This document shows, piece by piece, positions 21,771-31,582 of a stretch of 64,000 nucleotides of DNA (within the stretch, counting starts at the first letter, position 1; each line of letters opens with the position of its first letter). Origin of the DNA: Sacculina carcini (lineage: Eukaryota > Arthropoda > Thecostraca > Sacculinidae); assembly GCA_916048095.2 (NCBI GenBank), contig OU696571.1:6766001-6830000 (forward strand). The letters are read 5' to 3'. A program made the position numbers and the translations under genes. The notes beneath the pieces were generated by a model. The model was not told the DNA's origin, searched no databases, and saw nothing but the letters and a program-made list of their open reading frames with translations.

Positions 21771-22453
21771 TATAACAAAGTTATAATCAGACCAGTTTTC
21801 TATCTGTCAGTTTACTCAGTTTTCTTTCTCTTTCTTTCTCAGTTTACGTTCGCGTTCTTTCGCGGCTTGCTTGTGCAGCTGTCGTTAGGCTAATTTATGT
21901 GTTAGAGCGACGCCAGTATACACGGCGCCTGGTATGTTTGGCAACGTGTGGAGTATGGGTGACAGTAATTAATGACCCTTTTTTGTACGTCTGACTTGGC
22001 TGATCATCTCGAGGCAACACGCCTGTGTACTGTCAGATCGCGTTTAGAAATAGCTTGTGTCCCGGTGTTGTAGCACGAGCGGTTTGGCCAGTTGGCAATT
22101 GCTTGCGAAATATGGTGCCAACGACGTGTGTTCGTAGGTATATAACCCGGGGTTTACTGAGAATAAGGGGGTACTTTGGCTGTGCTTGTTGGTGGGTCAG
22201 TTAGTTTGGCTTGCACTAGCGACTTGCGATGTAGGACTCACCATTATTAAGTCGTCATTAGAGCAATAGGTTTAGGACTATATTAAGTGTTAAGAGTAGA
22301 TTTGACTGGTTGCCCTGAATACACAATTCAACTTCGACTGGGTGACTATTACTTGTTATCGCGGAACACAACAACAAGAGGAACTATCAAGACTTCACGA
22401 TCAGCCGAACGAAGATCAATATAACAACATATTATTATTATCACATCGTTACA
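21771..22453 (+). repeat. 3' LTR of the non-autonomous element
   Basis: 683 bp, practically identical to 18104-18786, followed by the ATGGC duplication. No clear polypurine tract precedes it. Confidence 0.85.
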
Positions 22454-22596
22454 ATGGCTGACAGTTGAAAAACTTGTCCGCACAGTGTGACGTGACGATG
22501 ACGTCATACTTTCGTGGAAGGGCCTGTATCTAGGTGGCGTTGGCTCTGGATTATTGTAGTGGGATTTGTAGTGCAGTTGTAGTTGCGAAGTACTGT

Positions 22597-22640
22597 GCTA
22601 TATGCAGTAACCAATAACAACAACAACAACAACAACAACA
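22597..22640 (+). mobile_element. 44-bp ultra-truncated LINE insertion
   Basis: GCTATATGCAGTAACCAAT followed by (AAC)n matches the extreme 3' end of the I-group LINE at 28567-28604. It is flanked on both sides by TACTGT (22591-22596 and 22641-22646), so it is a separate insertion that kept only the last 20 or so bases plus the tail. Confidence 0.7.
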
Positions 22641-22722
22641 TACTGTTGAAGTGTGAATAGGAACATTTTCCGTTTTTTCAGCACACAGGAGAACAACGAA
22701 ACAAACAGCGAGAATGAAACAA

Positions 22723-22800
22723 TTAAATTTTTGCGAGAAAATTATACCAATTCGAACAGTTTTCGACAAATCCAAATGGCCTTGTCGAGAAGTCTTCCTG
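22723..22800 (-). pseudogene. Polinton PolB, extreme C-terminus (piece 3)
   Basis: Twenty-five codons and a TAA. They contain RPFGF, the characteristic end of Polinton-type family B DNA polymerases. The frame joins the 28605-28998 piece through the AAGTCTTCCTG target duplication of the LINE 22801-28604. Confidence 0.75.
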
Positions 22801-23161
22801 GACAACCTGCTTCATGTGACTACTTGGAGCGAGTAGATTGGTGGATCAGGTGTACACGTTTCTTGCCCTAAATATCGATATTATCCTGTATGAGCAGTTA
22901 TAATATTGTATTTTTGGCAAAATAGGTTGTGCTCTCCTATTGTTTTGTTTGTTTTGCTTGTATGCAATCGGATGGTTTTAATCGTGTAGGTGTATATACG
23001 AACCAAATACGATATAATAGGTAGTTAAACAGGTAAAATCCCGTTGGTGTTTTTTTTTCTTCTTCTTCTTTCCTTTTTATTTTATTTCATTTCACGTTTA
23101 ACCATCTTAATAAATATTCCGTACAATTTCTCACTGTCATAGTCACGACACCCATCACAAA

Positions 23162-24424
23162 ATGGGGAGGAGTAGGGGTCGAGTGGACCCCAACTTCTTC
23201 CCAGTAGACGGAGGGAACCATGACGAGGGTTCGTTCCTCGTAATAAAAACGCAAACACCCATCGGTACTTTGGGATGGCCAAAAATAGAGAAATCACTGC
23301 GAAATATTCTGCAAGGAAAAGCTGAGTCAGCAAAAATTGTCAAAGGCGACCAACTTCTGATCAAGACAACAAATGAAGACCAGACCAACAAACTCCTGAA
23401 CACCAGAGCTTTCGGAGGACTTGAGGCGACCATCAGCCTACACAAATCCCTCAACTTCACAAAAGGGTCCATATATGCACCTGATCTGACAAACATCGAC
23501 ACTGACGACCTCAAAGAATGGATGGCTGATCTCGGTGTCACTGAGGTCCGCCGTCCCACTCGTCCGGCCGGGCAAAGACCATCGCCTGTCCTATTGCTCA
23601 CATTTGAAAGACTGACGTGCCCGACCGAGCTTAAATTTGACTATGTTAAATACGAAGTTCGGCCGTGGTACCCAAAACCAATACTGTGTGAAAACTGCGG
23701 ACGCTTCGGACACAAGAAAGAAAGATGCTCAAGACCATCAGTGTGCCTTATCTGTAGCGAGACAAGTCATCAAGGTGAATGCTCTCCCCGCTGTGTCAAC
23801 TGTGGGGGTGAACATTCTGCCTCAGCGGCCCAGTGCCCTAGTCGAATTCAGGAGCACTCAATTCTCGAACTACAATACAAAAACAAGATATCTTACTTTG
23901 ACGCCAAGACTGAAGTGGAGAGAGCTGCCAGAGTCTCGTCTGCCGCAGTGACCAAACAACAACATCTACAGCAACAACAACAACAACAACAACAAACAGC
24001 GTGCAGTTCAGCAGCGCCAGAACTTGCCCAGATGCAGCAACAGCTGTCATCTCTTTCAGAGTCCGTTGCCCATCTGACCACAGTCATGGCGGCACTCATC
24101 AGTCAACTGAAGTCTCCTCTCACACCTGCCGCTTTACCCGTCCTCACCAACGCCGTCTCCACCAACGAAGATCAGGTGGAGACAACAGAACAACCAAAAA
24201 CCAACGACCATCCTGACAACACCAGTCATACGATTGCTGACAACACAAGTAGCGACACTGCTGTTGCACAGCGCTCACCAAACGATGACGAGCCGGTCGA
24301 AACTGACCGGAAGCGTACTTCAAACATCGACGACGATCACTCATACACACAACGGAAATTGCCACCAAAATCCCCACCAAGAGCCTCCAAAAAATGCAGG
24401 ACAGCCGGCGGTAGGAAAAAATAG
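23162..24424 (+). CDS. LINE ORF1 protein (gag-like, CCHC)
   Basis: 420 residues from a true ATG. The central part has CENCGRFGHKKERC (CX2CX4HX4C) followed by two more cysteine-rich knuckles (CLICSETSHQGEC and CVNCGGEHSASAAQC), so it should bind the LINE RNA. A glutamine tract encoded by CAA repeats follows at about residue 262, then a Ser/Thr-rich tail with a basic end (about residues 380-420). The N-terminal 150 residues may form an RRM-like fold as in other I and jockey ORF1 proteins. The frame is intact. ORF2 starts 60 bases downstream. Confidence 0.85.
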   Translation: MGRSRGRVDPNFFPVDGGNHDEGSFLVIKTQTPIGTLGWPKIEKSLRNILQGKAESAKIVKGDQLLIKTTNEDQTNKLLNTRAFGGLEATISLHKSLNFTKGSIYAPDLTNIDTDDLKEWMADLGVTEVRRPTRPAGQRPSPVLLLTFERLTCPTELKFDYVKYEVRPWYPKPILCENCGRFGHKKERCSRPSVCLICSETSHQGECSPRCVNCGGEHSASAAQCPSRIQEHSILELQYKNKISYFDAKTEVERAARVSSAAVTKQQHLQQQQQQQQQTACSSAAPELAQMQQQLSSLSESVAHLTTVMAALISQLKSPLTPAALPVLTNAVSTNEDQVETTEQPKTNDHPDNTSHTIADNTSSDTAVAQRSPNDDEPVETDRKRTSNIDDDHSYTQRKLPPKSPPRASKKCRTAGGRKK

Positions 24425-24484
24425 AAAAGAAATGAAAATCAACTCATCACTTAGCAGAACTACATACTTCACTTATATATCGAT

Positions 24485-27400
24485 ATGTATCCTCTCATTT
24501 TCCAGTGGAACTGTCGGGGCTTTCACAACAAGCGCCCCGAACTCCAACAACATCTCGCCTCTACACTACCACACACAGTCTGCTTACAAGAAACACACTT
24601 CCTTCCAACAGACAACTTACACTTCATGCCCAACTGTTACCACGCACACCACTTCTATGCTGATAACGTCAGGCGTAAGGGCGGTGCCAGCGTCTTCGTT
24701 CAGTCCTCTCTTCCACATCATCGCATCACACTCACCGGACCATATCAGGCTGTAGCCGTTCAAATAACTATATATAACAAAACAATCATTATATGCAGTT
24801 TATACATCCCACCACAACAAATTGTAGATTCTTCCTTCTTTGATTCTCTTATTCAACAATTTCTGCATCCCTTTATCCTCTGTGGCGATTTTAATGCCAA
24901 ACACCCCCTCTGGGGCTCGGCCATCTCAGACGTTCGAGGCCGCGAGCTGGTCTCCTCCATCACCAATCACACACTCAACATTCTCAACGATGGCTCACCA
25001 ACCCGTCTACACGAATACAATGGCACACTCACACATCTCGATATTACACTATGCTCCTCAATTCTAGCTCCTTTATTGCACTGGCAGGGTCACGACTCAT
25101 TTCTCTCTAGTGATCACTGTCCTGTTATTACCTCTCTCCTATCACCTTGCTCAATCATACCTTCACAGCAGATCAGGTGGAAATTTGCACACGCCAACTG
25201 GACATTATTCAACAGTATATTCGCACAACAATACACTGAATCCGATTACACTACACTAGTCATTAACATAGAATCTTCTCTTCTTTACGCTGCCACACAT
25301 TCTATTCCTTCTTCTAAGACCCATCACAAAGCCCGACGTAGTTGTCCATGGTGGAACCAAGCCTGCAGAGAGGCAGTGCTGAAACGCAAAAGAGCCCTGC
25401 GTTTCTTCCGGTCCCACCGCACCACATCATCTCTTGACACCTACAAGAGGGCCAAAGCAATGGCGCGCAAGACGATCCGCGCTGCTAAACGTGACAGCTG
25501 GTCTCACCTCATTCACTCTTTCACGCACAGAACACCCATTACTAAACTATGGCACATAGTCCGTTCTTTCCGCCAAATACACCGACCACCAACCTCCCCT
25601 CCAGTAACATACATAGGCAACACACTCATCACTTACCAGCCACTAGTTCTCCATCAACTTGCTACACACTACTCGCAAATCTCAAAAAGTTCATCCACCT
25701 CAAGTCCTCCATCCACTGTATCACCTACCACCTCTGTTACTACCGGATCCTCGATTCTTACCGTATCATCCTACAATACTCCTTTCACTATTCTAGAGCT
25801 ATCTAAAGGTCTCTCTCGATGTAATTCTACATCACCAGGGCCTGATGGCATTCATTACGCCTTCTTCAAAAATTTGAACTCATCAAACAAAATTATCCTG
25901 CTGTCGTGTTTTAATCAACTTTGGATCAATGACTTCTACCCCCCACCATGGCAGCACTCCATAATTATACCCATACTCAAACCAGGAAAGTCTAAATCAG
26001 ACCTGTCATCTTACCGTCCTATCCAACTCACTTCTTGCTTCTCGAAATTATTCGAAAGACTTGTACTTCCTCGCCTCAATCATTTCGCTTCTATCACAAA
26101 TCTCATTTCTCCTGAACAGACTGCCTTCACCAAAAATCGCTCCACTTCCGACAATGTCAATCTTCTAACATCACACATTCGCATCGGCTTCCAAAACAAA
26201 CTTTCCACTCTGGCCGTATTCTTAGACCTATCTTCTGCTTTTGATAAAGTCTCCAAAACTGCTACTCTCCATCTATTAAAATTACATGGACTACGGGGAC
26301 ATTTGCTGAACTTCATAAAAGGGTATCTCTCCAATAGAGCTTTCCAGGTACGCACCACACAACTATCTGACACATTCACACAAGAAAACGGAGTCGTCCG
26401 AAGCCTCTCGGAAAAAGGAGCCTCTCGCCAACCATTTTCAATATAGTTATAGATCAGGTCACTAGGAATCTTCCCTCTGGCGTAAAATTCTGCACATACG
26501 CCGACGACATAGTGTTGTGGACTACTGGAGTGCACATATCCTCCATGATAAGTGTACTTCAGCTGGCCATAAACTCCGTGTCACAAAATTGTTACCGTTT
26601 CGGTCTCATCATTTCACCTGGGAAAACAACAGCCACTCTGTTTCGGAAAAATTGTTCTACACAACCAAACCTTCAAAATTCACTGACTCTGTCTTGCCAC
26701 CCCATTAAATTCCAAAAATACACCAAATTCTTGGGGATTATCCTTGATCCACAACTCTCTTTTCGATCCCATATCCAACATATAAAATCCCGGGTCTTAC
26801 AACGCATCAGCATTCTCAAATGTCTATCACATCCAGTTTATGGCACAAATCACAAAATTCTCATCAAACTATATTATACATTAATCCGACCAATATTAGA
26901 GTACTGTTCCAGCGTCTTTATATTTTCTCCTAATTCAACATTAGTCAATCTCGATATTTTACAAAATTCCTGTCTTCGTCTGGCGACTGGTGCTCTACGT
27001 TCCTCCCCTATACAAAAACTACATCTGGAGCTCGGTGTCACATCTCTTCATTCTCGCAGATTACAACAAATTATCAAGTATTGCATGAAAATTCTGGCAG
27101 ATCCTGATCATCCATGTTCTCTCATTCTTCTCAGTCTCCAAAATTTCGACAACTTTCGGCCCGCTCTTGTTAACCGGTTATGTGGGTTCAGCTTAGGACT
27201 GGCCTACAGAACCGCATGTAATCTTCTAAATTTCTACCCGAATTCACTCGTTTTACATCAAAATTTACCGCTCAATTACACTCCACCTCGTGTGAAATAC
27301 CTTATTCACAATACACAATCTGCAATTCCAACCGAAATTCGGCAAAATTACTATGAATTCAAATCAACTCATTCTGATTCCACGTTCATATTCACCGACG

Positions 27401-28203
27401 GCTCGGTGCAGTCCAACCTGTCGGCCTGTGCTGCAGTTGTACCTTGCCGTTCCATCGAAATTTCCCACCGTCTCCCAGATCACACTACTATTTACACTGC
27501 TGAACAGTTTGCCATATATCAGGCCCTCGAAATTGTCCAAACTGAAAAATTCAACCGTTCAGTCATTGTCTCTGACTCCCAAACAGCAATAAAATCTCTT
27601 ATAGATCCTCACAACGCTCTATCAATTGAATCGGCTACTCTCTACACTGATTTGGCATCCCAATTTGACATCTCCTTCCTATGGGTCCCCAGTCACTCCG
27701 GTATCACTGGCAACGACCTGACCGACTCCGTTGCCAAACAGGCTTTACAGCACACACACATCACCTATCCTCCGCTATCTCCATCCGATCTCATGAATTA
27801 TCTTTCTCACTGCGTCTCCTCCTACTGTCTTGATACCATGCCTTATCCATCAGCACCTTTCTCTCATCAGTCTAGGCATTACATCACACGCGGCCACAAA
27901 GATCCTCCGTGTCACCGCCGACTACACACAGCCCTCACCAGACTCCGCATCGGGCACACTCTTCTCACACACAGCCACATCTTTCGACACAATCCTCCTG
28001 CACTATGCGCCATATGCAGCACTACGCTCGACATACAACACGTTCTGCTCCACTGTCCCAAATACATAACTCAACGTCACCTCCTATTACACAGCTTTCC
28101 GCAAAATACATCCATATCTCTGGATCTGCTTCTGTACAACCCTAGATATGTTCCTCACACCTTGAAGTTCTTGACAGACACTGGACTCACAAACGAAATA
28201 TGA
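24485..28203 (+). pseudogene. LINE ORF2: endonuclease, RT, RNase H
   Basis: Starts at ATG 24485. The endonuclease shows QWNCRG, LQETH, CGDFNAKH and SSDHCP. RT motifs PIQLTSCFSKLFERL, VFLDLSSAFDKV and YADD are present. The RNase H has FTDGS, TAEQFA, VSDSQ and WVPSHSG, giving the D-E-D-H set, and a CX2C...HX4C knuckle (CAIC ... HVLLHC) lies near the C-terminus. The frame is lost at about 26400-26450, in the expected GVPQGS region, where CCTCTCG occurs twice in a short interval, so a small duplication is a likely cause. The rest (26512-28203) is open. Confidence 0.88.
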
Positions 28204-28204
28204 T

Positions 28205-28604
28205 TACTTCTGAACATTGTCATCACTGCAAATTGTCTACAATAAGTAATACATCACTTTCTCTGATTTATTTCCCTGTGTTTCTTTCTTGGGTGGAAAA
28301 AAACCAACAAAAAAAACAAACAAAAAACGCCGTTGCGTCATGTATCTGTTTTTTTTCTCACTATGAACTCAATTCAATTATATCTTCATTTCAACTAATA
28401 TCTGGTATATGTACACATAAGGATAATCGTATTACTGCTCTAGATATTCCCTCTAACTTGAGTTATTTTATAGCTTTAGGTTAAGGCAACACGAGTAGCA
28501 TGCATCTATGATGCTTGTGTAACAAAAGAGTTGCATTGTGTGATCCCTGCATCTGAGCCTAACCTGTGCTATATGCAGTAACCAATAACAACAACAACAA
28601 CAAC
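28205..28604 (+). other. LINE 3' UTR and (CAA)n tail
   Basis: About 360 non-coding bases, including a homopolymer-rich AAAC stretch near 28300-28330, end in GCTATATGCAGTAACCAATAA and then (CAA)n. The same 3' end is found in the 44-bp insertion at 22597-22640. Confidence 0.7.
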
Positions 28605-28998
28605 AAGTCTTCCTGCATGTTATGTTTCGATGCGACCATTCTGTTTATTTTTTCACCTTCTACTGTTCTCATGTTGAATTGTTTGTCTTTACGGAAATTC
28701 GTCGACGGAACAGATATACTCATATGAGGTGTTTCTAGCATCTGCTTGAATTTTTTAAGTGATATCAGTTTGGATGTAGCATAGTTTTGTGTTATATATC
28801 TGATCTTTATATATGTTTCTTTTCTCCCATCGGGTAATATCAATTCATAAGCATAGTTCTTTGCACTCAAGCACACAATTTTTTGTATGTATGCTCCTGA
28901 GGGATAGCTTTTTAGTTCTTTAGTCATTTGGCCCAAGTTGTGCGGCTGAATTGGAAGGTGATCTTTTTTCCGCCGGAATATGACGCAGTCAGTGTCGG
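28605..28998 (-). pseudogene. Polinton PolB, thumb region (piece 2)
   Basis: Starts with TDTDCVIF, the second half of the catalytic motif C (YxDTDS type) of family B polymerases, followed by an open thumb region (KSYPSGAYIQK, KNYAYEL) typical of Polinton and adintovirus enzymes. The first half of the motif is at 43845-43870, on the far side of copy C. At the other end the frame runs into the I-group LINE. Confidence 0.85.
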
Positions 28999-29311
28999 TG
29001 TGACGGCCCAAGATGCGACATGGCCCAAGATGCGACAGCGACGCTTACGACGCGTTTAAGGCATTCAATGCCTTCACCGAATATTTATTCCTTCACTGAA
29101 ACTTGTAGGGTCTGTTATTATCTGTTATGAAATTGCATTTGTTTTTTGAATAGTTTCTTGCTGTCATATTCTGAGTTCATATTGATTTAATAAGTCTTAT
29201 TGGGGCCTTTATTTACTTAAATGCTTATTCTGGTGTCTTATTTTCGTTGCAGTGGAAGTTGTAAGGACCCATTCCATTGTTTGTTGTGTTTTGTCGTGGG
29301 AATGGTTTTGA

Positions 29312-29558
29312 TAGCAACAACAACAACAACAACATATATTTAATATAGCGCACATATTTATACACAGGTGCGAAAAAGACAACCGACAGGAACATCACAG
29401 CGAGCAGGGAGTAGGCACAAATAGAAAAATGAAACCACGTTTGCAAACTGGAACATGCTAGATGGCCGTTGGCTATCAGATAGCTCATCCGCCCTTGAAA
29501 CAGGTTTTGTTTTTTTCCTGTCGGGTGTCTAGCCACCCTCCTCACTGCAGAACAGTAT
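29312..29558 (-). mobile_element. LINE 3' fragment with (TTG)n tail
   Basis: Read on the minus strand the insert ends GCGCTATATTAAATATATG then (TTG)n. It replaces the region equivalent to about 230-1230 of copy A, so insertion was accompanied by, or preceded by, a deletion. It shares its 3' signature with 48428-48700. Confidence 0.5.
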
Positions 29559-29807
29559 AAACAAAAAGTTGCAGAATAATCTGAGGATGAACCGAGCCTG
29601 TGGTTCACTACAAATGACTCCTATGTGAATGCGCGTGTACACGTACACACATTTAAAACCTGTGTAGGTAGCTTAGATTGGTACAGTCACCAATCGAAAA
29701 ATGCTCACGTGTAGAAAAACAAACAACCGATCAACGATTTTATTCGGTTTAACTGCCAAACAAAACTCGTAATAAGTCAGAAATACAGGGCTGATAACAT
29801 AAGAGAT

Positions 29808-30642
29808 ACTCGGGGTATATGTGGACAGCCAACTATCATGGAGCGTACAAGTCGCCCAATTTGTTCGCCGCTGCAAGGCAATCATAATAGCACTGCTGGA
29901 ATTTCGTCGTACCCTCACCCCGGACATCACCAGTAGAATTATTGAGGCACATGTATTCCCACGGCTTCGATACTGCTTGCCGGTGTGGGGATGCTGCGGC
30001 AAGCTGCATCATAAACTAAACAGTGTTTTTCGCTTTGCAGCCAGAGCCTTTGATTGTCTCCATCAGTTCGATCATGTCTCACCGACTTTGAGGCGACTAA
30101 ATTGGCCTACCAGCGAACACATGCTAGCTACCCGCGATCTGAAGGCCGTAAATCGCGCGCTACACGAGCCACTAGCGTCGCGCATCCTTGCCGATATGTT
30201 CACCTTTCGCAACTCGGTCTCGTGCAAGTCCACAAGAGCAACGAATCGGGGGAGTCTGGAGATAACGCGAAACAGACTTGAGCGCACATCATCGCTTTTC
30301 CGCACAAGAGCAGCAAAAACCTATAACAAACAGCTTTAATTTCGTCACAATATTCAGTCACTCCAAACTATTCCGGTCTTTTGTTTGTTAGCTAGACTAG
30401 TCTTACATGCAAGCTGTTGTTTTATTGTATAGTTTTCGATAATTATATTTTATTTTAATTCTTTATATAAAAATTTTTCAATAGATTTTATCTGTATAAC
30501 TATAAAACGATGATGCCAAATTCTTTATAACTTATGCCATTTTTTACACGTGATTTCGACCATGTACACACATGTAAATGTTTGCAAAAAAAACCAGATG
30601 TGGATTGCAAATATATTGTTTGAATTGAATTGAAATTGAATT
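29808..30642 (+). mobile_element. 5'-truncated LINE with RT C-terminus
   Basis: 835 bp flanked by AAGAGAT (29801-29807 and 30643-30649), absent from copies A and B. The plus strand encodes about 170 residues of an RT thumb and C-terminal region (YVDSQLSWS, then RLRYCLPVWGCC), open to a stop at 30339. The 3' UTR ends in TTGAA repeats. Confidence 0.8.
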
Positions 30643-30887
30643 AAGAGATGAAAACGAGGAAAAACGAAAACAGATGGAGCATGAAATGAACACATGTGGA
30701 GAACATTCTCGAAACGAAATTCCCAAGAAACTCATGTTTGGGGCCTACAATACGACTACACCTCAAACACAGTAATGCAAGGTTCCTCAAAAGTTATTTT
30801 CCTAAAAAATTACTCACTAAAAATAACATTGTACACAAAGACAAATATCACCTAGATAATAGCTCAACATCTGCAGCTATTTTCCTG

Positions 30888-31106
30888 AACAGAGACCATT
30901 CCCACAACAAAACAACAATGGAATTGGTCCTTACAACTTCCACTGCAACGAAAATAAGACACCAGAATAAAGTGAATAAAGGCCCCAATAAGACTAAGAA
31001 TAGACCATTCCCACAACAAAACAACAATGGAATTGGTCCTTACAACTTCCACTGCAACGAAAATAAGACACCAGAATAAAGTGAATAAAGGCCCCAATAA
31101 GACTTA
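30888..31106. repeat. Tandem duplication in the right TIR of copy C
   Basis: A segment of about 113 bp beginning GACCATTCCCACAACAAAAC and ending at GGCCCCAATAAGACTAAG occurs twice in tandem. Copies A and B have it once. Confidence 0.75.
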
Positions 31107-31582
31107 TTAAATCAATGTGAAGTCAGAATATGACAGCAAGAAACTATTCAAACAACAAATGCAATTTCATAACAGATAATAACAGACACTACAAGTTTCA
31201 GTGAAGGAATTAATATTCGGTGAAGGCATCGAATGCCTTAAACGCGTTGTAAGCGTCGCTGTCGCATCTTGGGCCATGTCGCGAGTCTAGTACCTTTGGT
31301 GCGACATCCACTTCACGCGACGCTGTTTTGCACTGTACATACCTGTTACGTCATCGACTTCCGAACGAGTGACGTGTTTAGCTCTAGCAGTGATGCCAGC
31401 AAGCCATAGAGAAATTGTAAGCCACTTCGTTCGACACCTTGGTTTATCACCAGATTTCCCGGTTGACCACTCATACTCGACAGTGTATCTTTGGTGCGCG
31501 TCGTGTGTGTTCGTTCTCGGTCTTTGGCGTGTGTTCTGCAGTGGTCATTTTGATGGTACGTGGTTATCTTTCTTACTAGTAG

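Larger units (their letters stand above)
18104..22453 (+). mobile_element. LTR retrotransposon with decayed interior (non-autonomous)
   Basis: Two 683-bp direct repeats flank a 2984-bp interior, and the whole is bordered by the duplication ATGGC (18099-18103 and 22454-22458). The LTRs differ at one position that I could find (GAATAG versus GAGTAG), so insertion is recent. Yet the interior holds no ORF over about 90 codons. Orientation comes from the primer binding site after the left LTR. It resembles a large non-autonomous (LARD-like) element mobilised in trans. Confidence 0.85.
15737..22541. repeat. 46-bp inverted repeat pair spanning a possible small transposon
   Basis: 15737-15782 and the reverse complement of 22496-22541 match at 45 of 46 positions by eye, starting AACGCCACCTAGATACAGG and ending GACGTCATCG. 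Removing the LTR element 18104-22453, the arms were about 2.4 kb apart. The space has no ORF of note. It may be the TIR pair of a small DNA transposon, but I cannot define a target duplication. Confidence 0.4.
22801..28604 (+). mobile_element. I-group (I/Nimb-like) LINE, near full length
   Basis: A 5.8-kb LINE with a 5' UTR of about 360 bp, ORF1, ORF2 and a (CAA)n tail. It is flanked by an 11-bp duplication AAGTCTTCCTG (22790-22800 and 28605-28615). ORF2 combines APE endonuclease, RT and RNase H, which points to the I group. It sits in the last codons of the Polinton polymerase in opposite orientation. Only one clear lesion is visible, in the RT. Confidence 0.9.

Noticed and set aside
24234-24755. 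A 173-codon Ser/Thr-rich ORF between LINE ORF1 and ORF2
   Set aside because: It overlaps both real ORFs in another frame and has only the composition bias expected of such overlap.
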